Positions 49,776 to 58,640 of a stretch of 64,000 nucleotides of DNA are shown piece after piece (position 1 is the first letter of the stretch; every line of letters begins with the position of its first letter). The position numbers were made by a program, and so were the translations under genes. Origin of the DNA: Arthrobacter sp. Soil762 (GTDB taxonomy: Bacteria; Actinomycetota; Actinomycetes; Actinomycetales; Micrococcaceae). The stretch spans positions 680,262 through 744,261 of the forward strand of contig NZ_LMSG01000001.1 in assembly GCF_001428335.1 (NCBI RefSeq), given 5' to 3'. Under the pieces are notes generated by a model that did no database searches, had not been told where the DNA came from, and saw only the letters and a program-made list of their open reading frames with translations.

Positions 49776-52112
49776 TCAAGGTTGTGTGGTGACCCTGGCT
49801 GCGGGCACGGGCAGGGGCGTAAGAATCGGGAATTGACTCCGAACTAGGTCGTGCATTGCTACATCCTTTGGCCCTTCAAGGGTCACCAACAGCGCCCATG
49901 ACAAGTCCGGGGCATTATTCGTGAGACGCCCATCTTCCCTGGCGAGATGGGACAATTCAACTCTGGGCCTATAGACGTTGCCGGTTTGGAATTTCCGCGA
50001 AAAGGTCCGAAGTGTGTCCCACTTTCCTTCTTCCCTCAGCACAGTTTCGGTGTTGCCACGGTAGCCTAGTGACATCGATACGGGATCTGTCGCCGCAGTC
50101 CAACCATTTGCAGTTAGTTGTGCAATCAAAGCTTTGTCACGAACGAGATGTAGATTATATGTTTTGGCATTCTTTTTAGAAAATACAAACTTCCGCGCAT
50201 CCGGGCGTATGCGAATAGTTAAACCTGCTTTTGTATATTCCACGGGATCTTTAGGATCCACAGCAGTGCTTGTTGCCAGAGTATAACGGAGCGATATAGA
50301 ACTACTGGTTGCGGCATCAGGCACTGGCAAAAGAAGCGGTATGAACTCATCACGAGAAATTACGCCCTCAAAAAGCACATGTGCGATTTGGCCTTCGTCA
50401 TCGCTGATGAATTCCCAATCCTCACGGAGTGCGCCATGACCAACTTCGGTGACGGGCAGTCTGGCCGCTACAGGAAGAGCGAAGTGCGCATTGAATGCCC
50501 TGAGACTGACGGGATTTACACGGCGGGGGCCCAACCTCTGCGCCAAGTCGGCCATGCCGTGGACGACGTGCGGGGCGGAAGCGCTAGTACCCGCCATCGA
50601 AGCAACGGTTCCATTGTTGCGAACGAAGTTGAATCCAACTTGGTCCGTCCCACCGAAAGCGATTCCATCAGGTCGAACTCGCCCGCCGACGCGGCCTGGG
50701 CCTTTGGCGCTAAAGATTGCTCGTCGAGGCCTTGGAGATCTGGATGAACTCGCCCCCACCGCCATCCCATTAACCATGTCTCCTGGCAATAGAATTCCAT
50801 CTTGGCCTGTTTCGGAGCTCTGCTCTCCGTTGTTCCCTGCCGCGGAGACAAACAATACATTTCGCTCATGGGAAAGTTGATCCAACTCATGTGTCCATCG
50901 ATCCACTATGTCCGACTCTGCGAAGCGTTCGGGCGCAGTTGATATAACGACAACCTGGTAGTCGTTCTCAGCGACACGCTCCTTGATCATGTCGAGGAGC
51001 CAATACATTTCAAAGCTATTTTGATTAACTTGCGGCCATACACGGTAATGATCAATGGTCATATTAGCGGGCATCAAAGGGTTTTTGGGATCGGGACCGT
51101 ACAGCAACGCACTTGTAACTAGCGAACCGTGATCATCAGCTCTTGAGTCAGGAAGAATGTGACCCAGAGGAATTTCCCGCACCCTGCCTGCCCAGTATGG
51201 TGAGGCAGCATCTACCCCACCATCAAATACAGCTACTCGCAGCGGTCGTGAAGTTTCTACTAGGCTCATTGGCACCGGGAGCAGGATGCTTTCTGGCAAT
51301 TCGACGACCGTTTCAGCATGTCTTGGTCGAGGCATTGGCGACAATTGCCTGAGGCCATTGAATTGCAGAGCCTCTTCTACCGATTCTTGATCGAGGCGTA
51401 CTGGAACGTAAGTGAGTCCGCCGCTTTGCCGGATCCAGTCTTGGACGTGCGATCCTCCAAGGCTTGCGATGAGCTCAAACCAACGCTGCTGCGTGACCTC
51501 TGACGCGTAGTCGGCCGCTCCGCTCTTCCCCGCCTGAGGGTGGAGTACAGCCTCCCAAGTCTCAAGTTGCCCAGTGCTGGCTTCATTTGGCGGACCGGCG
51601 TACTTTGGGTGTGCCAGTTCTATCCGTTCTATCGCTTGGATGTTGAGCCTCACCCTCTCGGACACGGCGCTGCTTTCGGGATGCTCCAAAACCTCGATCA
51701 AGGCGGCCAAACTTTCAGCGTCACCTGAAGCCAATACCGTCTTCGTATCCGCATCACTGATTTCCAAGCGGGTCTGCGTTGCCTGCCGTGTACCTCGGGC
51801 CGGAATACTCCCAATCGCCGTTGCCGAAACGGCCTTCAGTAGGTCGACAGGAAAATAGCTATTGGCTAGGAACTCGGGGCGAAGAGTAGCCCGAAAAACA
51901 AGTTTTTCACCCTTCAGTCGGTCAGGTAGGTTAAGGGCTTCCTCGTAGGTCTTGACTGCTTGTGGCAGTAACTGCACAACGCTATCCTTCAAAGAGACCG
52001 GATAGTTTTTGGGTCCACCGCCTGAAGGGCGAACGGTAAGTTCCTCCCTAAGCTTCTCGCCACCAGTTAGTAGGGGGCGGGCAGAAATAGGCCTGGAGTC
52101 AGGTGGAGTCAA
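49776..52112 (-). CDS. ietS: Subtilisin-like serine protease (IetS-like), third gene of defence operon
   Basis: This 778-residue protein has no signal peptide, so it is cytosolic. Residues 1-290 are a unique N-terminal region; the S8 domain at about 290-530 has an intact triad: D297 in RVAVFDGGVD, H328 in DDHGSLVTSALL and S510 in MAGTSASAPHV, with oxyanion N427 in AAGNNGE. Residues 530-778 are a beta-rich C-terminal region. Paired with the upstream AAA+ ATPase, it matches the IetAS system known from plasmid incompatibility and antiphage defence. The ATPase probably controls or feeds the protease; the trigger and target are unknown. Confidence 0.8.
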   Translation of the reverse strand: MTPPDSRPISARPLLTGGEKLREELTVRPSGGGPKNYPVSLKDSVVQLLPQAVKTYEEALNLPDRLKGEKLVFRATLRPEFLANSYFPVDLLKAVSATAIGSIPARGTRQATQTRLEISDADTKTVLASGDAESLAALIEVLEHPESSAVSERVRLNIQAIERIELAHPKYAGPPNEASTGQLETWEAVLHPQAGKSGAADYASEVTQQRWFELIASLGGSHVQDWIRQSGGLTYVPVRLDQESVEEALQFNGLRQLSPMPRPRHAETVVELPESILLPVPMSLVETSRPLRVAVFDGGVDAASPYWAGRVREIPLGHILPDSRADDHGSLVTSALLYGPDPKNPLMPANMTIDHYRVWPQVNQNSFEMYWLLDMIKERVAENDYQVVVISTAPERFAESDIVDRWTHELDQLSHERNVLFVSAAGNNGEQSSETGQDGILLPGDMVNGMAVGASSSRSPRPRRAIFSAKGPGRVGGRVRPDGIAFGGTDQVGFNFVRNNGTVASMAGTSASAPHVVHGMADLAQRLGPRRVNPVSLRAFNAHFALPVAARLPVTEVGHGALREDWEFISDDEGQIAHVLFEGVISRDEFIPLLLPVPDAATSSSISLRYTLATSTAVDPKDPVEYTKAGLTIRIRPDARKFVFSKKNAKTYNLHLVRDKALIAQLTANGWTAATDPVSMSLGYRGNTETVLREEGKWDTLRTFSRKFQTGNVYRPRVELSHLAREDGRLTNNAPDLSWALLVTLEGPKDVAMHDLVRSQFPILTPLPVPAARVTTQP

Positions 52113-52154
52113 GTTTTTCCCCTAGAAATACGATGCGATGACAACCGCAGATGC

Positions 52155-53417
52155 TTAAGTGGTGCCTTCATCGCTTTTGAGCACTGCAGCGACGGTGGGA
52201 TGCGTTATCCCAATGATTGATGCTATCGCGCGAGCACTCATTCCCTGCGCGTGGAGTACCGTAATCATCCGGTCTCGCTGACGTTTTGTAACACTGGGGT
52301 TTGGATGAAGACAAATAATTGCATCTGCTAGGCCCACATCACGCGAGCCTTTGGCCGCTGCACGTCGTCGGGCAGCCAGAGCCAACGAACGTAAATCACT
52401 CCCTGTAGCATTTGGCGTAAGCTCCGCCAAAAGTACAGCATCATGCGTCTCCCAATACGGGAACATACGCATGATGATTTCAGCGCGAACCTTATTATCT
52501 GGTGGCGAAAGATTGACTCTGCGTTCGAATCTACGGCCTACTGCTCGGTCTAAGAGCTCGGGATGATTGGTGGCTCCTATTAGTAAGTGGCCCTCAGGCC
52601 ACTGATCCAACTCTAGGAGAAATACGTTTACCAATCTTCGCGCCTCACCGACATCCGACGAGTCGCCTCGTGACTTTGCAACGGCGTCAAGCTCATCGAT
52701 GAAGAGAACGGCAGAATGGCGTGCAGCTGTTCGCATAGCTAGCTGCAAGTTTGCGGCGCTTTGGCCGAGTTCGTGACTCATTAGGGCACCAAGATCAATG
52801 GTGTAAAGCTCACGTTGGAGTGAAGCCGCGATCCACTTCGCGGTCATTGTTTTGCCCGTACCTGGTTCCCCGGTCAGCAATAGAGTGCGCGTTGGGGGGA
52901 CCCCCATTTCCGCAAGTAATTTTCCGACGTGCTCTTGAATAACGTCGTCCACAACGGTATCTGCCGGAGCAGAAAGAATTGGCTTTTCAATGTCCTCCAA
53001 GTCTTCACGGGTAAGGGAGTCAGGGAGATCGATACGTGGACGATCAACTCGGGCATACTCCCGCATAAGCTGCTTCGTAGGGGCAACAAGGGGGGACGTA
53101 TTGACTTCCCTAGCTTGTGCTCGCCCTACACCGGCTTCACGGACCGCTCGCAGCGGCATGGAAGGGGGCACAGCCTCGTTCGTCACAGCGGAGATGATAG
53201 CCAGCAGATCTGGGCTTTCCGATAAGCTTGCCGGTGGATTTCGCAAAAGCTTGCGGAGGAGTTGCAGCATCCCCGCTCCGTTACCCTCAATGCCTGAACG
53301 CAAGGCTCCACCAAATATCACTAGTGGATCACCCGCAGATTTTCGAGCGGCGCTGGTCCCACCCGGACGGGAACGAGCATCTGGGCGAGGGCTTTTTTCC
53401 ATGTCTGGCACATGCAA
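52155..53417 (-). CDS. ietA: AAA+ ATPase (IetA-like) with C-terminal helix-turn-helix
   Basis: This 420-residue protein (possible shorter start at Met 6) has a variable N-terminus (about 1-130). The AAA+ core shows Walker A GEPGTGKT (183-190), Walker B VLFIDELD (237-244), sensor Asn in GATNHPELLD and an Arg finger in VGRRFERRV. The C-terminal lid ends with MSARAIASIIGITHPTVAAVLK, a helix-turn-helix that could bind DNA or bias partner contacts. The gene lies 76 bp after the SIR2 gene and 42 bp before the protease. It is lower in G+C than chromosomal neighbours. Its cell role is inferred from the IetAS pairing. Confidence 0.82.
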   Translation of the reverse strand: MHVPDMEKSPRPDARSRPGGTSAARKSAGDPLVIFGGALRSGIEGNGAGMLQLLRKLLRNPPASLSESPDLLAIISAVTNEAVPPSMPLRAVREAGVGRAQAREVNTSPLVAPTKQLMREYARVDRPRIDLPDSLTREDLEDIEKPILSAPADTVVDDVIQEHVGKLLAEMGVPPTRTLLLTGEPGTGKTMTAKWIAASLQRELYTIDLGALMSHELGQSAANLQLAMRTAARHSAVLFIDELDAVAKSRGDSSDVGEARRLVNVFLLELDQWPEGHLLIGATNHPELLDRAVGRRFERRVNLSPPDNKVRAEIIMRMFPYWETHDAVLLAELTPNATGSDLRSLALAARRRAAAKGSRDVGLADAIICLHPNPSVTKRQRDRMITVLHAQGMSARAIASIIGITHPTVAAVLKSDEGTT

Positions 53418-53493
53418 ATCCTAGCCTGATACTGGCCAGCGACAAGCATGCTGGTAAGAACGACAGCAAAGGTTTGCAGTTTTACCAGGAAAG

Positions 53494-54708
53494 TCAGGTC
53501 CCGATGTCTACCAAGCTGACGAGGTTGCGAAGTCGCTGAGCAAAGGCCACTGCACTGGACAAATCCGTGCCAGCGAGCTCACTCGGATCAGCGCGGGTGA
53601 TTTCTTCCAGTGGTTGACGCAATACGTCCTCAAAGACAGCGGCATCTGAAAATCGTTCTTGATCGTCTGACGACGCAGCGTTCAACGAAGTAAGCACGGG
53701 CGCAAGAGCCTCGATATGAGCCCGCAGCCGCACCCTGTCCTCGGTCTCTTTGGCACGTGTCGCGAAGGATAGAGGTGTGGGTGTAGGTGCCGCACGTGAC
53801 TGCAGAGCCTGGCCTCCTGCGACACCCGCTGATCGCGTCGGGACTGATGGCGAGACAGATGCCAGGAACGGCTGCAAATCCTTGTAGTCCGCCCCGTAGG
53901 AAACTACCTTGATGTTCTCACCAGCTTCGTGCTGAGCGGCTATGGCCGCCAGTTCGCCTTCCCTAGCTAGGCGGTAATGCGGATCGCCTGTATTACCCAA
54001 AATTGCTGCACACCACTTGCGTAGTCCTTCAAAGTTGGGATCGCACAGGCCTTCTCCTACGCCCACGAAGACAATAGTTTCTGCGTAGAGGAGGGTTGTC
54101 ATGAAAGCTTTAGCGGATTCACTCGAAGCAATCCGCGTATACGAACTGGTTCCAAAGACAACCGAGTTAGGAAATTTCCAGTGTCCGTGCAAATGAACGA
54201 TGGCCGCTGAAAGTCTTTTCGCAGCTTTTCTGAGCTCCGCTCCTCCGTCGGACTCGGTAACGATTTTGAGGGCCCCAGCGTCAGCAAGGATGTCGTCATA
54301 GTTTGTAGTGACAAGCAATGCGCCGTCGCGGGCGAGCCGCGCCAACTCGTTGGGCAAGGCGGGATCCTTGCATTTCAAGGAACCGACGCTTTCCTCTAAC
54401 CACTTTTCAAATAGTCCGGGTTGTTCTTGGAGGGCGGCAGTGACCTTTTCCGCCGCGACGATCATGTCGGTCAGTATGTTGCTGTCGACGTCGCCCATCG
54501 CCCGAGCAACCCAATCCGCGTTCCGTAGACCTTCTGCCTCGGCCCGTCGGATGCCATCCTCGATAAGGCCTTTCCAGCTAGATGTCTTCACGCCACCGGT
54601 GGCGGACGCAGTCACGCCTGTACCGCAGATGATAACTAGTTGTTGGCGCCCAAGGGCATGGCTCATGGCCGAGGCTGCGTTTGCAGGAAGGATTATGGCG
54701 GCGGGCAT
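53494..54708 (-). CDS. SIR2-domain protein, probable NADase effector
   Basis: This 404-residue protein has a Rossmann-type SIR2 fold at about 20-290: LVIICGTGVTASATGG (27-39), LLVTTNYDDILADAG (131-145), VHLHGHWKFPNSVVFGTSSY with the expected catalytic His 174, and IVFVGVGEGLCDPNFEGLRKW. Bacterial defence SIR2 domains of this type deplete NAD+ to stop phage growth. The C-terminal part (about 290-404) is Pro/Ser-rich, then helical, with no recognised domain. It is first in a three-gene operon with the AAA+ ATPase and protease. The AGATG start lacks a clear ribosome site. Confidence 0.8.
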   Translation of the reverse strand: MPAAIILPANAASAMSHALGRQQLVIICGTGVTASATGGVKTSSWKGLIEDGIRRAEAEGLRNADWVARAMGDVDSNILTDMIVAAEKVTAALQEQPGLFEKWLEESVGSLKCKDPALPNELARLARDGALLVTTNYDDILADAGALKIVTESDGGAELRKAAKRLSAAIVHLHGHWKFPNSVVFGTSSYTRIASSESAKAFMTTLLYAETIVFVGVGEGLCDPNFEGLRKWCAAILGNTGDPHYRLAREGELAAIAAQHEAGENIKVVSYGADYKDLQPFLASVSPSVPTRSAGVAGGQALQSRAAPTPTPLSFATRAKETEDRVRLRAHIEALAPVLTSLNAASSDDQERFSDAAVFEDVLRQPLEEITRADPSELAGTDLSSAVAFAQRLRNLVSLVDIGT

Positions 54709-54876
54709 CTAACCAGTTTGGCACGGGCACACTGGCTAGCCGTGAAACCACTCAGGGTGATTCCGTGTCGCTATCCGAAGCTTCGGACGACAGCGGGGAA
54801 CTCCTCGCAGTTGCGACGAATGATGGGCGAATGGTCGTCAGCACATAAAGGTGTTGTCACCAATGAGGCGGTGTAC

Positions 54877-55375
54877 CTAAACCTCCGCCACTGGAGCCGC
54901 GAACTGCGCCTCGTACAGCCGCGCGTAAGCGCCGCAGATCGCGGCTGGAGACTGAGGTGACGTCCACGCCGTCGAGCGTTATCCGCCCCGCATCCAGCTC
55001 GTAGAACCGCATCATCAGGTTCACCAGCGTGGTTTTTGCCGGCCCCGGTCGGGCCCACAATTGCGACCGTCTGCCCCGGCTCCGCCACGAGGGAAAGCGA
55101 GGAAATCAGCGGCTTATCCGGCGAATAAGAGAACGAAACAGATTCAAACACCAGCCGCCCCCGCCCAAACACCGGACCAGAAGCTGCAGGCTCAACAGAT
55201 TCCTCCTCCTCGTCCAACAACGAGAACACCCGCTCCGCGGACGCCAGCCCGGACTGCAGCAGGTTGGCCATGGACCCCAGCTGCGCCAGCGGCATGGTGA
55301 ACTGCCGCGAGTACTGGATGAACGCCTGCACGTCGCCCAGCTGCATGCAGGCCGCCCACCACCGCGGTCCCCACG
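54877..55375 (-). pseudogene. Decayed second copy of the ABC exporter subunit gene
   Basis: The minus strand reads [44 protein letters not shown] and [30 protein letters not shown], then shifts frame, continues to [10 protein letters not shown] and jumps straight to the C-terminus [15 protein letters not shown] with TAG at 54879-54877. About 190 codons of the ATPase (signature, Walker B) are deleted. It is clearly divergent from the intact-length gene at 56605-58640 (for example EEEESVEP against EPEESAEP), so it is not a recent duplicate. A 2-base loss at 55349 lies where the other copy has lost one base. Confidence 0.75.
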
Positions 55376-55612
55376 GGGACGTTTGACAACGTAGTTGGCT
55401 CGGTTGGGCTTCGTCCGGTGAGGAGACCGCCTCCGGGATTTTGGTAGCAGAGCTGTCCGGGTTGAAGTATTTGGGAGTCGGCTCCTGGCCCGCGGGACGG
55501 TAAGGCCAGACCTTTCACACATCGACGGCTTGCCATTAAACGAGCAAAACCAAGGGGCAATGCGTCTCGGTCCAGTGGAACCTGTAAGGATGGGCCATAT
55601 GAGGAAGTTTCC

Positions 55613-56569
55613 GTGACGAATACCGATCAGACGCAAGCACCTTGGGTCTTCGTCTCTTACTCTTGGGACAGTGCCGCTCACTCGGATTGGGTGCTCGCCT
55701 TGGCCACTCGCCTCCGAAGTGACGGAGTCAACGTGATCCTTGACCGCTGGGACACCCGCCTTGGGAGCGACCTGAGCCTCTTCATGGAAAGAGCAGCCGA
55801 CAGCGAATACCGCATCCTCGCTGTGGTGACGTCGGCCTACGTGAGGAAGGCCGACGCCGCGGAAGGTGGAGTTGGTTACGAACGAAAGATGATTACACCC
55901 AGTCTCATGAAGGATCTTCATGGACACCGAGTGGTCCCCGTGATTCGGGACAACCCGGAAGGGGAACTCCCGCGTTTCCTCGGTGCGGCCAAGTACGTCG
56001 ATTTGCGTGACGATGAACTGCACGAGGACGGATACTACGCGCTACTCCAAGAACTCCATGGTCTCCAGCCGACGCCAAAGCCTCCACTCGGGAAGAACCC
56101 ATTTCGACTGCTCGCCGAGGACGAAGTGCCCGTCGCGTTGCGGCACGACCCTAGCCGCTACGTAGCGCCCGCTTTCGAAGGGAAAGTCTCGTTCGACTAC
56201 AGCAACAACGACGGACGCTTCGTGATCGGGACCGGGGAACGATCATTTACCATCGCGTTTTCCACCGCAGGACACGGTGCCATTTATGTGTACACCGACC
56301 CGTCAGATATTTTGACAGTTGCCCTGGCTCCGGGGGTCAAGAGCCCGGGAGAGGTAAACGACGCATCTGCATACGACGGGTCCTCCCGCATCCGCACGAT
56401 TCAAGTCGGGGACGCGGCGATCCTACGCAACCAAAACAACTATTGGGCCGCCGTTTTTGTGGATGAGGTTCTCACGAGAGAAAGCAGTCCCACGGGTAAG
56501 CCCAAGATCGCGTTTCGTTACATCATCCCCGCGGTTCCTGCGCCGGCGTTCGTGACACCGGCCTCATAA
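55613..56569 (+). CDS. SEFIR/TIR-domain protein, probable defence effector
   Basis: This 318-residue protein starts at GTG after GAGGAAG. Residues 10-135 are a TIR/SEFIR domain: WVFVSYSWDSAAHSDWVLALA, ILDRWDTRLGSDLSLFMERA, LAVVTSAYVRKAD and GGVGYERKMI, with Glu 90 in the place of the catalytic Glu of TIR NADases. VVPVIRDNPEGELPRFLGA closes the domain. Residues 175-318 are a beta-rich domain not recognised (FDYSNNDGRFVIGTGERSFTIAFSTAGHGAIYVYTDP), possibly a sensor. It is divergent from the SIR2 operon and lies between two ABC gene copies. It may signal, degrade NAD+ or both. Confidence 0.75.
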   Translation: MTNTDQTQAPWVFVSYSWDSAAHSDWVLALATRLRSDGVNVILDRWDTRLGSDLSLFMERAADSEYRILAVVTSAYVRKADAAEGGVGYERKMITPSLMKDLHGHRVVPVIRDNPEGELPRFLGAAKYVDLRDDELHEDGYYALLQELHGLQPTPKPPLGKNPFRLLAEDEVPVALRHDPSRYVAPAFEGKVSFDYSNNDGRFVIGTGERSFTIAFSTAGHGAIYVYTDPSDILTVALAPGVKSPGEVNDASAYDGSSRIRTIQVGDAAILRNQNNYWAAVFVDEVLTRESSPTGKPKIAFRYIIPAVPAPAFVTPAS

Positions 56570-56604
56570 ATTTTCTATTCGAAGTATCTGGCAGCCCGGC
56601 GTCC

Positions 56605-58640
56605 TTAAACCTCCGCCACAGGAGCCGCGAACTGCGCCTCATACAGCCGCGCGTAAGCACCGCCGGCAGCCAGCAGTGAAGCGTGCGTCCCCTGCTCCAC
56701 GATCTGCCCGGCCTCCATCACCAGGATGAGGTCGGCGTCGCGGATCGTGGACAGTCGGTGGGCAATTACGAAGCTCGTCCGATCGGACCGCAGCGCGCTC
56801 ATCGCCTTCTGCACCAGCACCTCGGTCCGGGTGTCTACGGAAGAAGTCGCCTCATCCAAAATCAAAACAGAAGGCCGGGCCAGGAACGCCCGCGCGATCG
56901 TCAGCAGCTGCTTCTCCCCCGCGGACACGTTCCCACCCTCATCCTCCAAAACCGTGTCGTACCCCTCCGGCAGCGAGTGCACGAACCGGTCAACATACGT
57001 CGCCCGCGCCGCCTCCAGGATTTCGTCCTCCGTAGCGGTAGGCCGGCCGTACGCAATGTTGTCCCGGATAGTCCCGCCGAACAGCCACGTATCCTGCAGC
57101 ACCATGCCCAGCCGCGAGCGCAGCTCGCGCCGGGAGACTGAGGTGACGTCCACGCCGTCGAGCGTTATCCGCCCGGCATCCAGCTCGTAGAACCGCATCA
57201 TCAGGTTCACCAGGGTGGTCTTGCCGGCGCCGGTCGGCCCCACAATCGCCACGGTCTGCCCCGGCTCTGCCACCAGGCTAAGGGAAGAGATCAGCGGCTT
57301 GTCCGGCGAGTAAGAGAACGAGACGTCCTCAAACACCAGCCGGCCCCGCCCAAAATCAGGACCAGAACCAGGAGGCTCAGCAGACTCCTCCGGCTCGTCC
57401 AGCAACGAGAATACGCGCTCCGCGGACGCCACCCCGGACTGCAGCAGGTTGGCCATGGACCCCAGCTGCGCCAGCGGCATGGTGAACTGCCGCGAGTACT
57501 GGATGAACGCCTGCACGTCGCCCAGCTGCACTGCAGGCCGCCCACCACCGCGATCCCCACGTACACCAGGTTCCCGATGAACGTCATGGCCGGCATGATC
57601 AGCCCGGAAATGAACTGCGCCCCGAAACTCGCGTCGTACAGCTCCACGTTCTTCTGCCGGAACCGCTCCTCCACCTCGCGCTGCCGGCCGAACACCTTCA
57701 CCAGCGCATGCCCGGTGTACGTCTCCTCGATCTGGCCGTTCAGCTCCCCCGTGTGCTTCCACTGCGCCACAAACAGCTTCTGCGAGCGCTTGGCAATCAG
57801 CGCGGTGATCCCCAGGGTCAAAGGGATGGTCACCAGCGCGATCAGCGCCAGCGTGGGCGAAAGGATGAACATCATCACCAGCACACCCACCACGGTCAGC
57901 ACCGACGTAACCGCCTGGCTGATGGACTGCTGCAGGCTCTGCGAGATGTTGTCCACATCGTTGGTCACCCGGCTCAGCAGCTCGCCGCGCTGGATCGAAT
58001 CGAAATACCGCAGCGGCAGCCGGTGGATCTTCGCCTCGATCTCCTCGCGCAGCCCGAACACCGTCCGCTGCACCACCCCGTTCAGCACATACGCCTGCAC
58101 CCACATAAACGCCGACGCCAGCACGTACAGCACCAGCGCCCACATCAGCACGTTGGACAGCGCCGCGAAGTCGATCCGCTGCCCCGGCGTCAGCGCCATC
58201 GGCGTGAGCATGTCCGCCTTCTGGTTCTCCCCCGCGGCGCGCAACTGCGCGATCAGCTCCGCCTTGCTCACCCCGGCGGGCAGCTGCTTAGACACCACGC
58301 CGGCAAAAATCAGGTTGGTGCCCTCCCCCAGCAACCGCGGCCCGATCACCGAGAGCGTCACGCTGGCCACGCCCATGACCAGCACCAGCAGCAGCCACGC
58401 CCGCTCCGGCCGCAGTGTCCCCAGCAGCCGCTTGGCCGACGGCCCGAAGTTCATCGCCTTCTCCGCCGGGACGTTCATCCCCGCGAACGGCCCGCCGCGT
58501 CCCGGTCCGCCCGCCGGACGGGGAATACGTACGACGTCGGCAGTCCCGGTTTTCGAGGCTGCTGCGGTTCCGCCGGGGGCGGCGCTGTTGGTGGAAGCAC
58601 TGTGGGGAGCGCCCGACGTCGGCCGGTTCTGCGTGCTCAT
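56605..58640 (-). pseudogene. ABC exporter subunit B (membrane plus ATPase), frameshifted
   Basis: Full-length type IV exporter (about 678 codons) that reads in two frames. From ATG 58640 (MSTQNRPTSGAPHS...) it encodes the membrane domain up to [12 protein letters not shown]; one missing base near 57530 shifts the frame, and the rest ([14 protein letters not shown] ... AAPVAEV) reads in the next frame to the TAA at 56605. The ATPase has Walker [10 protein letters not shown], an unusual VSAGEK signature and a canonical [11 protein letters not shown]. It pairs with subunit A by a 4-base overlap. It is a true mutation, a programmed shift or a sequencing error. Confidence 0.82.
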
